Of a stretch of DNA of 64,000 bases, positions 49,341 to 62,473 are shown piece after piece. The stretch's first letter is position 1. Each line of letters starts with the position of its first letter. Location: the NCBI GenBank assembly GCA_027405735.1, contig JAPEHQ010000026.1:124001-188000 (forward strand), in the 5' to 3' direction. The position numbers and the translations under genes are program-made. The notes under the pieces are model-generated. The model saw only the letters and a program-made list of their open reading frames with translations. It was not told the origin of the DNA and searched no databases. The DNA is from Mucor racemosus. Taxonomy: Eukaryota; Mucoromycota; Mucoromycetes; Mucorales; Mucoraceae.

Positions 49341-52204
49341 AATAAAACTGAATATGGTAATATTTTATACAATGAATATGTTTTTTGCATTAAATAATTA
49401 GAAACGCCATTAAAGATTATAGAATGTAAATGTAACTGTTTTGCTTTTACAAAAAAAAATAAAAATTGTCTTTATTACCAGATGTTCCTAATCAACGATA
49501 TAGGCTTCTCTAGTATTTGCGATATCCTGTCCATTTCATTTTTTTTGCTACACACACTTTATCATCATTTTGATGTATTAATAGCAAGTAGGTCTAGAAA
49601 CATTATTTCCAGCACCAAGCCTCGCGCACGCAAGTAAAGGTTTCCTGCAGAAACACTGTTTGGCTACTGGCTCTTCAAATCAAAGTAAAACTACTATCAC
49701 CTGGTGCAAGCATACAGCATTAAATCAAGTTTGAATCAAATACGGCACAAGCAACTTGCAATACTATGATGGTCTTTATAATGAGTGGTTTTTTTAATGA
49801 AAACAAATAAATATCTTATTGTTTAAATAAACAGCCCTTTCTTTTGGCCAATTACTAAGTTTTACATTGATCTGTCTAAAATTGTTTGAGTATTACCACA
49901 ACACTATAAAGAGAACCAAATGTATGTTGTTATATAAATAATTTTGATTGCAAATTATTAATATAATTGTATTTCAAATATCTTCACCTCATTTTTATAT
50001 AGCACCACTAGAGATATGTTGTAACATTTTCGAAACCTGTTTTCATAAAGTTAGTAATGATAATTATCAATTACTAGAATATATTACCCCTTCAAGGTTC
50101 TTTTTTTGCATTGGATTTATAACAGAATTAATAACATCGTATTGTTCAGGAGCATTAGTGAGTTAATAATAAAATATTATCCCCTCTTTTGTTTCTAATG
50201 CATTAGTTTTGCTAGTATATACTGTATATTCCGCGATGGCTTTTTGGCCCCTTTTATATGTAAGGGTGTTGAAAGCAAAAAAAAAAGGCATAATTATCAT
50301 TATACTACTCAAATATGTTAGAGAGCATTTTAAACAAGTGGATGTTAGTTGAAAATTAGCATTATGCCCTGAATTTTTCCTGAGATATACTGCTGAGAAG
50401 ATTTGGTTTCAAGCGTTTAAAAAACAAAATCAAATCTTTAAATAATCTTTATACATCATGATGAGTGCTAAATTTAAAGATACCTACAACAGAATCCGAG
50501 TTGGGTCTCATATCAGGTACACAGTAGTGATTTTAGTTTCGACATTATAAATAAAAAAAACAAGAAAAGAATCCATATTTCAAACAAATCAACTCCATTA
50601 TTATACTATATAAGTGTAAATTAATCTCTTTTTATTTTAATCTCAAACAAATGTTGCTATATGTATCATCTCCTTAATAAGTAGTAGCTTTTTGGAATAT
50701 ACCTCCTCCATTCTTCGTTTGTTGAGATCTCATAAAAAACAAACTGTTTTGTATTTCATAGAATACATTTATGCAATTAATTTTGAAATTCCATTTTCAC
50801 ACCTGCAGCTAAATTTAATCACAAAGTATCTAGTATCTCACTAAGCTCTACTGGCATCTATTATAAACCAAGTTATTATTAATAAAAGCTGCACGGTTAA
50901 ATTATGAAATGGTAATTTTAATATGCTTGTTGCCGACAAAATAAGTGATTTCTTGACTGCAATTATTGGTCATTCTCAAAGCTCGAGTAAACATTATTAT
51001 ATCTTTTTCAAGCAGTATTTCGTACTGCCTCAACTTTATTCAAATTTACAGCATTGTTTGTACTATTTTCTTGATCGTAAGCTAATTTTTGATGGAGTAA
51101 CGATACATTATGCAGAAATCTTTAAAAATTAGACAAGTGACTAATCGTTTTTATTAATTAAAAATTGAAATATAGAGACTCCTGTAGGTTTTCATTTTTA
51201 AATTTACAGAATGCACAACATTTCTTTGTTTATTTGCATTATTTTACTGGATTTTAGCTACAATTTTGATCGAGTAATGATGCATTATCTCCAAACGCAT
51301 AAAAATTGACTAAATGACTAATGATTTTAATCAATCGAAAACGAAACATTAAATCATTTGTATCTCTGTGTTTTTGGTACTGCAATGTGGGCAAAATGCG
51401 CCGTTTTCATTTCCACCTTTTTTCGTAATTGTAGCTGCATTTTTCATGGAGTAATGACAGATATACTATCGAAAAACATCCTCACAAAATGGTTTAAATA
51501 ACGGGAGCCACTAATATTGCTTGAAATTTGAAAGAGCGTCGATTTTGCTGGGCTATAAACCGGCCAATCATATCGTTGTATCAAAATCTCAAAAAAAAAT
51601 TTAATGTCTTGTTTCAAAAATCGACACTCTCGGACTTTAAATGAAATCGCGTGCTTTAAGCTGTAGTCTATTTTTAAGCTGTAAATGTGCAAAATACTGA
51701 AAATTAGGAAATGTTTTCAATATTTGGCAAAAAGCTGTATATTTACCGTCATATAACCATTAAATGGTTTTTATAGCTCATCCAATTCTGCATCAATTTA
51801 CGGTTTTAAACTAAACATTTTGCTCTCAGATTATTTCATAAATATAGATTTTTTGTGTATCACAGCTTTACATTTAAGACTATCTTTCGTCTAGTCTTAA
51901 TTTATCAATAACTCCATGAAAAATTGATTTTTTTTGAAGATTTAAAAAACATTTAGTAGATAAAGTTGTATAAAATGTGTTGATTATTTACTGCGGATTA
52001 TTAGTAGATCAGTCCGTTCAAGAAACAAAGGGTTCCTAGTTTCTAGTATTTTTTCTTAGTATTTATTTGCTTACAGTTACTTAAGTCAATATTTGAAACC
52101 TAAATTTCTTTAAGAATGAATGTAAAACACATTACATTACAATATTGGTTATGCATGAACAGGACGTTTACTCATTAATTTTTGTAGTTGTCTTTGTTGT
52201 AGTA

Positions 52205-53568
52205 CAATGACATTGAAAAAATATACGCTGAAAAAATTTCTAGTTTTGGAATTTCAATATATACATTTTACAAATGACCTTTTCTATCGACTATTCATTA
52301 TGAATAAACCACTTCAAATTACACATGCTAATAAAGAATACTATTTATTATGAATATCTGAAATTTGAAGCAAAAAAATTAATATTTCGTATGTTTCCCT
52401 TTAGCTGCAATTACAGCAGTACATCTTGCTTGCATTGAAGCAACTAAGACTCGAAGATAAGACTTGCTAATCTTCGACCATTCGTCTCTAATAATGCTCT
52501 CAAACTGTACTGCATTAGTAACATTGATTGTACGTTTATTGACACAAAGTTTGAGGTAACCCCATACATATATGCTCGATGGGGTTCAAATCAGGACTAT
52601 TGGGAGGCCAAAAGTTCAACATCGTCAGTTGGTTCCTTGACTTGTACCACTTCGCATAGGTCCCTGTATGGATGGGAGCACCATCCTCTTGGTATACAGT
52701 ATAAGGTTATGACCATACAATCTGCATTGATCCTCAAGCCAAGGGATTGTATGGTTTGCGAGTAGAGACACGTATTTGTCCTGGTCAATTGACCCTTCCA
52801 TAATGACCAATGGACCCAAAGCTCCAGCATGAAAGCATCCCCACATCATTAGCAAACATCTTCCGAACTTTAATGTTTGCACTTTATGTTTATCCTGCAA
52901 TGCTTCTCCAGGCATTCGGATGACATTCATACCTGGTGCACCCTTTCCAAGTCGAAACATTGACTCATCCGACCAAACTACATTTTCCCACTGTTCAGGT
53001 GTCCAATTGAGCCTTTTGGTACACCATTCAAGCCTTTTTTTAATTTGAGGAGGTGACAAGGCAGGCACTTTAGTAATTACATACTGTTGGAAACCCATTT
53101 CTTTGGTATACTTCTTGAAAGTATCCAAACAAATGTCCATACCTGCAGCCCTCATTGACTTCCAGTGATCCTTGAACGTATCCATCGGTGTACGACGAAT
53201 TGATGTTCGCATACGATTTTTTTGGGTGGTTGTTACCTTTGGGGATCTTCCAGGTCTCTCTGCTGGTAAGGGGTTACCTGTTTCCTTATACCTATTGATG
53301 GTATCTCTCACTCTTGATTCAGTGACATCAAACCGACGCGTAATTTCAGAAAACTTTCCTCCCCACTCCCATGCGCCAACCAAACGTCCATATTCAACCG
53401 CTTCAAGCTCCTTACGGCTATCTGTGGTGATTCTCTTCAAAATTCTGTAATTAGGAGCAGTTTTTATTTAGTAAAATATTTAAATAAAGGCAATTAAAAT
53501 CGATATGTTATCTGTCTCGTTTGTTTATTAAAAATTCTATTTCAGCGTACATTTTTTCAATGTCACGG
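52205..53568 (-). mobile_element. Tc1-like DNA transposon, left-arm copy
   Basis: A 1,364 bp element bounded by TA (52,203-52,204 and 53,569-53,570). The inverted ends share TGACATTGAAAAAAT followed by TACGCTGAAA. It inserted at the end of repeat B, whose copy at 26,243 shows the sequence continuing without it. Size, TA target and TIRs are standard for Tc1/mariner (IS630 superfamily). Confidence 0.92.
52379..53440 (-). pseudogene. Tc1-like transposase with two frameshifts, left copy
   Basis: The first 271 codons encode a Tc1 transposase N-terminus: helix-turn-helix pair (SEITRRFDVTESRVRDTINR), the basic hinge RPGRSP, and the first catalytic Asp in VVWSDES. The second Asp (QEDGAP) and the Glu (SPDLNPIEHI) are present but in other frames. 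One shift lies just before QEDGAP and a second, a 4-bp insertion, lies right after IEHI. By my count 35 residues separate the second Asp from the Glu. Two frameshifts make it non-functional. The original start is unclear; a splice acceptor-like TTACAG lies just upstream. Confidence 0.9.
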
Positions 53569-54254
53569 TATATTATCAAGTTTGATAAATAATAGTTAAA
53601 AGCGATTAAAATTAAAAGAGAATGAGCAATGAATCAGTTCTTTAACTGTATAATAAAAACAAGATATCGTTTATTTAGATATAAAAGTATGGCCTTTTAT
53701 ATTAACTTGGCATTGAGATCCTGAGATGTAATTTAAGGCATTATTGAACCATTAGAACTGTTGGGTAGTAATCTATGGATTGAAATGGGTCAATCATAAT
53801 TTAACCGTTCTTACAGAGCTTGTGAGTTGCCTTGTTTCAATGCTGCGCTAAATGCGCTTGAATGTTGATTTGATAGCTACTTGATTGATTAACCTGTGAA
53901 ATAAAATAATATTATGGTGTCGTAATTGAGGTCCCAGCGTTTTTGGTAATTACTGGATTAAACTTGGTACTCTAGGAGTTTCTTATATCCATATCTAAAC
54001 TTTGCACTTCAATACATGTCGCAGTCAATAGATTGTAAGATGCATTGATACTGTAGAAGGTGATAACGTATGATACTAGGTGGAATAAAACACATACTTT
54101 ATCAAACTTACTTAGATGTTAGATATTCGCCATATGCTATTAGTGTCATCTTGGTTTTTATTTAATTGCTGTATTTTTAAAAATCAAGCTTTTCACAGCT
54201 TATAACAATGGCAATGAGATGTTTTCGACATTTATCATAAGGGGGGCTGATGTT

Positions 54255-54470
54255 ACGTTTTTTGATACTACTGTAGATGGAACCAGTCAATTTAATTTAT
54301 TATGGAATTTGAATGCAAATACCGAGAAACCATTTGTAAGTACTTAAGTTGATTATGCTAAAGGATTGAATAAATTGGCTTAGGACAAAGAGGGTAAAAA
54401 GGCGGCAATAATAGGTTCCAGTGATATCCATGTTTATGTTTATGATATTAGAGATAAGACTAATAAAACT
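54255..54470 (+). pseudogene. Captured dynein intermediate chain fragment, left arm
   Basis: Translation with small breaks gives VDGTSQFNL, LWNLNANTEKPFVST, GLNKLA, DKEGKKAAI and HVYVYDI. The segment VDG-(Q)-LWNLN-TE-P--S agrees with the penultimate strand block of dynein intermediate chain even better than the 15.1 kb copy. It contains stops and indels, so it is not expressed as protein. Confidence 0.65.
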
Positions 54471-55468
54471 CAATGTAAATTACTTCTAGCGCATTAATTA
54501 TAAAGTAAGACTATATTATCATCAACTAAACTACCATACAATATTAACATGTATAAATATTTACAGTAATAAGCTTGAATCAAGTGGGTACAGCATCGTA
54601 AATTCTTGAAAAAGTTTTCCAGTATTATAAAATCTCTTATTTTTAAGACTTACAAGGCTTATAAGCGGAATATTAATTTAGAAAATTATTTTTGTCCAGA
54701 TCATCAATTTTGACATTTTTTAAATTTTTTTTTCTGATTTTGCAAATTTAGAGTTAATTATACTACCAATTATAAAAATAAAAAATATACACATATACAG
54801 AATTTAGCGCTCTATTTGCTCAATAAAAAATAACAAATATTTTTATTGCAAGATATTACATGAAAATCCTTTAACCAGAATTCTGTTTTTGGGACAAAAG
54901 TACAAAATTTCATTACTTAACATTCAATATTAAGCTTTTATAAAATGTGTATTAGCTATAGCTACAATTTCCTCTCACAATGTAGTATATTTAAACGTTG
55001 ATTTTGGTATCAAAATTTGATTTTTCTGTTTTTGGATCAAAATCATGAGTGTTGGTAAGGGTAAAATGAGTCCCAAAAATGTCCGCTACAAAGTCTGAAT
55101 TTTCAGACCGTATATGGTTAAATATAAGAAAAGTAAAAAAAAAGACGCTTTTTTATTTAAAACTTAGATATATACCATAGAATAAGAGACTTAGCTGTTC
55201 GATCTTGCTATGCTTAATTACGGCGTTGCTCTACGGGCTCGCTTTTGCAATTTTTATTAAATGTATGATATGACAGACGGCTATTCTGGTAGAAAATGCA
55301 TGTTTCTATGATAACAGATATTGCTTATTTTATTTAGTTTATGGTTGATTCGCTGTAATGCTGCTTTGACATTGGCTAAAATATGCATGTTAGCAGGGTT
55401 TTAATTGCGCTAAATAATATAAAGAAGCGTTGAAAATTCTTTTCTACGTGTGTTGTTTCTCTCCTTTT

Positions 55469-56578
55469 TTTTCATATCCAAAGGATAAGTTTACCGTTTA
55501 ATAAGGCATATCAGACGATCAAGCTGGTATTCATTTCTTTTATCTAAATACACATGGTAACATAATGGAATAATGTTTTTATTATAGGTAGCAGTCTATA
55601 TTAGAGGCTGATATTTTCATTTAACCGCATTCTAAGATCAAATACCATTATTTACTACTGTATTGTTGGACGTATTTCCTGATTATCAGATCAAATCAAA
55701 AGCAACAACGATATTTATATATAAATAAAAAGCTAGAATTGGCTACAATCTCACGAAATGTTCCAGAAAAAAGATAAAATTTCAAATGATATAGAAACAA
55801 AAAAAAAAGAATAATCTAATGTCTTGACTAATTATCATAGTTTTGATGGTAGCAATACATAAAAACAAATCTTTTTACAGCTGACAATCGTAAAATCACA
55901 TAGTAAGTTTAAAGAAGGTTAATTTGTTTAAATTTTACGTGTGATAAAGTAACATCTATAATCTTAGATTTGGCTTGCATATAAATTTAAGCAGTAAGTG
56001 TTATTTAAGTTTATGCTCGAGCAAAAACCATTGTTGCTGTAAACATTATAGCTTTAAACACATTTACAAATGATGATAATCGTGTATATAGTAGCTGTTG
56101 CATGTACTGCTCTACATTAACAATGTATTAAATTGTAGTACTGTCTATAATCTATATTAACAAAAGCAAATGTAATTTAACACCCCATTCCGGTAAAAAA
56201 TGCAATGGAATTTTGAAACGGCACGATGAGCATGTACAAACCAATTTGTGCCCATACGATCAGCTCATTATGCTCATGGCCAGATTTTATTATTATGCAC
56301 AAATAGGGACAATGATATGCTTGTAAGCAATTCTACTATTATGCACACATGGGATTAATGTCATGCACATGGACAAAATCAATAATCCTGCATCCTGCAT
56401 ATACAGGCTTAGCGTTGTGCTCGGGTGCAGTTTCTTTTGTTGTACCCCTGCGCATATTGTTATCTTTTTAACCATATTCAGTGGGTACAACAATTCGGGC
56501 TATAGTGTGCAGCCCACCTGGGCACAGTAAAATCTTCTTGTGCAGCACAGGTCGGCCGTAGTGCTTCCAATATAAACC
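55469..56578. repeat. Spacer of the inverted repeat
   Basis: 1,110 bp not shared between the arms. From about 55,605 to 56,565 it matches 12,820-14,180 in the same orientation as the left arm (minus the MITE). The first 135 bp has no counterpart there. No gene is seen. Confidence 0.85.
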
Positions 56579-57576
56579 AAAAGGAGAGAAACAACACACG
56601 TAGAAAAGAATTTTCAACGCTTCTTTATATTATTTAGCGCAATTAAAACCCTGCTAACATGCATATTTTAGCCAATGTCAAAGCAGCATTACAGCGAATC
56701 AACCATAAACTAAATAAAATAAGCAATATCTGTTATCATAGAAACATGCATTTTCTACCAGAATAGCCGTCTGTCATATCATACATTTAATAAAAATTGC
56801 AAAAGCGAGCCCGTAGAGCAACGCCGTAATTAAGCATAGCAAGATCGAACAGCTAAGTCTCTTATTCTATGGTATATATCTAAGTTTTAAATAAAAAAGC
56901 GTCTTTTTTTTTACTTTTCTTATATTTAACCATATACGGTCTGAAAATTCAGACTTTGTAGCGGACATTTTTGGGACTCATTTTACCCTTACCAACACTC
57001 ATGATTTTGATCCAAAAACAGAAAAATCAAATTTTGATACCAAAATCAACGTTTAAATATACTACATTGTGAGAGGAAATTGTAGCTATAGCTAATACAC
57101 ATTTTATAAAAGCTTAATATTGAATGTTAAGTAATGAAATTTTGTACTTTTGTCCCAAAAACAGAATTCTGGTTAAAGGATTTTCATGTAATATCTTGCA
57201 ATAAAAATATTTGTTATTTTTTATTGAGCAAATAGAGCGCTAAATTCTGTATATGTGTATATTTTTTATTTTTATAATTGGTAGTATAATTAACTCTAAA
57301 TTTGCAAAATCAGAAAAAAAAATTTAAAAAATGTCAAAATTGATGATCTGGACAAAAATAATTTTCTAAATTAATATTCCGCTTATAAGCCTTGTAAGTC
57401 TTAAAAATAAGAGATTTTATAATACTGGAAAACTTTTTCAAGAATTTACGATGCTGTACCCACTTGATTCAAGCTTATTACTGTAAATATTTATACATGT
57501 TAATATTGTATGGTAGTTTAGTTGATGATAATATAGTCTTACTTTATAATTAATGCGCTAGAAGTAATTTACATTG

Positions 57577-57792
57577 AGTTTTATTAGTCTTATCTCTAAT
57601 ATCATAAACATAAACATGGATATCACTGGAACCTATTATTGCCGCCTTTTTACCCTCTTTGTCCTAAGCCAATTTATTCAATCCTTTAGCATAATCAACT
57701 TAAGTACTTACAAATGGTTTCTCGGTATTTGCATTCAAATTCCATAATAAATTAAATTGACTGGTTCCATCTACAGTAGTATCAAAAAACGT
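57577..57792 (-). pseudogene. Captured dynein intermediate chain fragment, right arm
   Basis: Mirror copy of 54,255-54,470 with the same breaks. See that entry for the motif reading. Confidence 0.65.
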
Positions 57793-57960
57793 AACATCAG
57801 CCCCCCTTATGATAAATGTCGAAAACATCTCATTGCCATTGTTATAAGCTGTGAAAAGCTTGATTTTTAAAAATACAGCAATTAAATAAAAACCAAGATG
57901 ACACTAATAGCATATGGCGAATATCTAACATCTAAGTAAGTTTGATAAAGTATGTGTTTT

Positions 57961-58477
57961 ATTCCACCTAGTATCATACGTTATCACCTTCTACAGTATC
58001 AATGCATCTTACAATCTATTGACTGCGACATGTATTGAAGTGCAAAGTTTAGATATGGATATAAGAAACTCCTAGAGTACCAAGTTTAATCCAGTAATTA
58101 CCAAAAACGCTGGGACCTCAATTACGACACCATAATATTATTTTATTTCACAGGTTAATCAATCAAGTAGCTATCAAATCAACATTCAAGCGCATTTAGC
58201 GCAGCATTGAAACAAGGCAACTCACAAGCTCTGTAAGAACGGTTAAATTATGATTGACCCATTTCAATCCATAGATTACTACCCAACAGTTCTAATGGTT
58301 CAATAATGCCTTAAATTACATCTCAGGATCTCAATGCCAAGTTAATATAAAAGGCCATACTTTTATATCTAAATAAACGATATCTTGTTTTTATTATACA
58401 GTTAAAGAACTGATTCATTGCTCATTCTCTTTTAATTTTAATCGCTTTTAACTATTATTTATCAAACTTGATAATAT
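57961..58477 (-). repeat. Repeat B, right-arm copy
   Basis: Mirror of 53,570-54,086. Reads TTCCACCTAGTATCATACG at one end and runs to TTATCAAACTTGATAATA at the Tc1-like element. Used as reference for repeat B at 16.0 and 25.7 kb. Confidence 0.8.
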
Positions 58478-58478
58478 A

Positions 58479-59842
58479 CCGTGACATTGAAAAAATGTAC
58501 GCTGAAATAGAATTTTTAATAAACAAACGAGACAGATAACATATCGATTTTAATTGCCTTTATTTAAATATTTTACTAAATAAAAACTGCTCCTAATTAC
58601 AGAATTTTGAAGAGAATCACCACAGATAGCCGTAAGGAGCTTGAAGCGGTTGAATATGGACGTTTGGTTGGCGCATGGGAGTGGGGAGGAAAGTTTTCTG
58701 AAATTACGCGTCGGTTTGATGTCACTGAATCAAGAGTGAGAGATACCATCAATAGGTATAAGGAAACAGGTAACCCCTTACCAGCAGAGAGACCTGGAAG
58801 ATCCCCAAAGGTAACAACCACCCAAAAAAATCGTATGCGAACATCAATTCGTCGTACACCGATGGATACGTTCAAGGATCACTGGAAGTCAATGAGGGCT
58901 GCAGGTATGGACATTTGTTTGGATACTTTCAAGAAGTATACCAAAGAAATGGGTTTCCAACAGTATGTAATTACTAAAGTGCCTGCCTTGTCACCTCCTC
59001 AAATTAAAAAAAGGCTTGAATGGTGTACCAAAAGGCTCAATTGGACACCTGAACAGTGGGAAAATGTAGTTTGGTCGGATGAGTCAATGTTTCGACTTGG
59101 AAAGGGTGCACCAGGTATGAATGTCATCCGAATGCCTGGAGAAGCATTGCAGGATAAACATAAAGTGCAAACATTAAAGTTCGGAAGATGTTTGCTAATG
59201 ATGTGGGGATGCTTTCATGCTGGAGCTTTGGGTCCATTGGTCATTATGGAAGGGTCAATTGACCAGGACAAATACGTGTCTCTACTCGCAAACCATACAA
59301 TCCCTTGGCTTGAGGATCAATGCAGATTGTATGGTCATAACCTTATACTGTATACCAAGAGGATGGTGCTCCCATCCATACAGGGACCTATGCGAAGTGG
59401 TACAAGTCAAGGAACCAACTGACGATGTTGAACTTTTGGCCTCCCAATAGTCCTGATTTGAACCCCATCGAGCATATATGTATGGGGTTACCTCAAACTT
59501 TGTGTCAATAAACGTACAATCAATGTTACTAATGCAGTACAGTTTGAGAGCATTATTAGAGACGAATGGTCGAAGATTAGCAAGTCTTATCTTCGAGTCT
59601 TAGTTGCTTCAATGCAAGCAAGATGTACTGCTGTAATTGCAGCTAAAGGGAAACATACGAAATATTAATTTTTTTGCTTCAAATTTCAGATATTCATAAT
59701 AAATAGTATTCTTTATTAGCATGTGTAATTTGAAGTGGTTTATTCATAATGAATAGTCGATAGAAAAGGTCATTTGTAAAATGTATATATTGAAATTCCA
59801 AAACTAGAAATTTTTTCAGCGTATATTTTTTCAATGTCATTG
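58479..59842 (+). mobile_element. Tc1-like DNA transposon, right-arm copy
   Basis: Exact mirror of 52,205-53,568, with TA at 58,477-58,478 and 59,843-59,844. Because the flanks are also mirrored, this copy arose by duplication of the arm and not by a second transposition. Confidence 0.92.
58607..59668 (+). pseudogene. Tc1-like transposase with two frameshifts, right copy
   Basis: Same protein and same two frame breaks as the left copy. The first long frame (58,607-59,422) carries the DNA-binding part and the first Asp. The stop of the final frame is at 59,666-59,668, after a family-typical end (IAAKGKHTKY). Identity of the inactivating lesions shows the element was already dead, or was homogenised, when the arms became identical. 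Confidence 0.9.
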
Positions 59843-62473
59843 TACTACAACAAAGACAACTACAAAAATTAATGAGTAAACGTCCTGTTCATGCATAACC
59901 AATATTGTAATGTAATGTGTTTTACATTCATTCTTAAAGAAATTTAGGTTTCAAATATTGACTTAAGTAACTGTAAGCAAATAAATACTAAGAAAAAATA
60001 CTAGAAACTAGGAACCCTTTGTTTCTTGAACGGACTGATCTACTAATAATCCGCAGTAAATAATCAACACATTTTATACAACTTTATCTACTAAATGTTT
60101 TTTAAATCTTCAAAAAAAATCAATTTTTCATGGAGTTATTGATAAATTAAGACTAGACGAAAGATAGTCTTAAATGTAAAGCTGTGATACACAAAAAATC
60201 TATATTTATGAAATAATCTGAGAGCAAAATGTTTAGTTTAAAACCGTAAATTGATGCAGAATTGGATGAGCTATAAAAACCATTTAATGGTTATATGACG
60301 GTAAATATACAGCTTTTTGCCAAATATTGAAAACATTTCCTAATTTTCAGTATTTTGCACATTTACAGCTTAAAAATAGACTACAGCTTAAAGCACGCGA
60401 TTTCATTTAAAGTCCGAGAGTGTCGATTTTTGAAACAAGACATTAAATTTTTTTTGAGATTTTGATACAACGATATGATTGGCCGGTTTATAGCCCAGCA
60501 AAATCGACGCTCTTTCAAATTTCAAGCAATATTAGTGGCTCCCGTTATTTAAACCATTTTGTGAGGATGTTTTTCGATAGTATATCTGTCATTACTCCAT
60601 GAAAAATGCAGCTACAATTACGAAAAAAGGTGGAAATGAAAACGGCGCATTTTGCCCACATTGCAGTACCAAAAACACAGAGATACAAATGATTTAATGT
60701 TTCGTTTTCGATTGATTAAAATCATTAGTCATTTAGTCAATTTTTATGCGTTTGGAGATAATGCATCATTACTCGATCAAAATTGTAGCTAAAATCCAGT
60801 AAAATAATGCAAATAAACAAAGAAATGTTGTGCATTCTGTAAATTTAAAAATGAAAACCTACAGGAGTCTCTATATTTCAATTTTTAATTAATAAAAACG
60901 ATTAGTCACTTGTCTAATTTTTAAAGATTTCTGCATAATGTATCGTTACTCCATCAAAAATTAGCTTACGATCAAGAAAATAGTACAAACAATGCTGTAA
61001 ATTTGAATAAAGTTGAGGCAGTACGAAATACTGCTTGAAAAAGATATAATAATGTTTACTCGAGCTTTGAGAATGACCAATAATTGCAGTCAAGAAATCA
61101 CTTATTTTGTCGGCAACAAGCATATTAAAATTACCATTTCATAATTTAACCGTGCAGCTTTTATTAATAATAACTTGGTTTATAATAGATGCCAGTAGAG
61201 CTTAGTGAGATACTAGATACTTTGTGATTAAATTTAGCTGCAGGTGTGAAAATGGAATTTCAAAATTAATTGCATAAATGTATTCTATGAAATACAAAAC
61301 AGTTTGTTTTTTATGAGATCTCAACAAACGAAGAATGGAGGAGGTATATTCCAAAAAGCTACTACTTATTAAGGAGATGATACATATAGCAACATTTGTT
61401 TGAGATTAAAATAAAAAGAGATTAATTTACACTTATATAGTATAATAATGGAGTTGATTTGTTTGAAATATGGATTCTTTTCTTGTTTTTTTTATTTATA
61501 ATGTCGAAACTAAAATCACTACTGTGTACCTGATATGAGACCCAACTCGGATTCTGTTGTAGGTATCTTTAAATTTAGCACTCATCATGATGTATAAAGA
61601 TTATTTAAAGATTTGATTTTGTTTTTTAAACGCTTGAAACCAAATCTTCTCAGCAGTATATCTCAGGAAAAATTCAGGGCATAATGCTAATTTTCAACTA
61701 ACATCCACTTGTTTAAAATGCTCTCTAACATATTTGAGTAGTATAATGATAATTATGCCTTTTTTTTTTGCTTTCAACACCCTTACATATAAAAGGGGCC
61801 AAAAAGCCATCGCGGAATATACAGTATATACTAGCAAAACTAATGCATTAGAAACAAAAGAGGGGATAATATTTTATTATTAACTCACTAATGCTCCTGA
61901 ACAATACGATGTTATTAATTCTGTTATAAATCCAATGCAAAAAAAGAACCTTGAAGGGGTAATATATTCTAGTAATTGATAATTATCATTACTAACTTTA
62001 TGAAAACAGGTTTCGAAAATGTTACAACATATCTCTAGTGGTGCTATATAAAAATGAGGTGAAGATATTTGAAATACAATTATATTAATAATTTGCAATC
62101 AAAATTATTTATATAACAACATACATTTGGTTCTCTTTATAGTGTTGTGGTAATACTCAAACAATTTTAGACAGATCAATGTAAAACTTAGTAATTGGCC
62201 AAAAGAAAGGGCTGTTTATTTAAACAATAAGATATTTATTTGTTTTCATTAAAAAAACCACTCATTATAAAGACCATCATAGTATTGCAAGTTGCTTGTG
62301 CCGTATTTGATTCAAACTTGATTTAATGCTGTATGCTTGCACCAGGTGATAGTAGTTTTACTTTGATTTGAAGAGCCAGTAGCCAAACAGTGTTTCTGCA
62401 GGAAACCTTTACTTGCGTGCGCTAGGCTTGGTGCTGGAAATGTTGCCAAGTCTACTTGCTACTAATACATGCA

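Larger units (their letters stand above)
49624..55468 (+). repeat. Left arm of a giant inverted repeat (near-identical part)
   Basis: Each base pairs with its partner at position 112,047 minus itself in the right arm (112,046 outside a 9A/8A run at 51,591). All segments I compared were identical apart from that one homopolymer indel. The arm contains: no recognised gene at 49,624-52,200 (with weak R1-like phrases around 51,140-52,000), a Tc1-like element, repeat B (53,580-54,086), and repeat D with the WD fragment. The inner end is CTCTCCTTTT at 55,459-55,468. Beyond it the two sides diverge completely. Confidence 0.95.
56579..62424 (-). repeat. Right arm of the giant inverted repeat (near-identical part)
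   Basis: Mirror image of 49,624-55,468. It begins AAAAGGAGAG at the spacer and ends near AGGCTTGGTGCT, where the first mismatches appear. Order from the spacer outward: repeat D with WD fragment, repeat B, Tc1-like element, then gene-free sequence. Confidence 0.95.

Noticed and set aside
49948..50166. 72-codon ORF conserved in both arms (also at 61,880-62,098)
   Set aside because: The arms are identical in DNA, so conservation says nothing about coding; the peptide has no recognisable motif.
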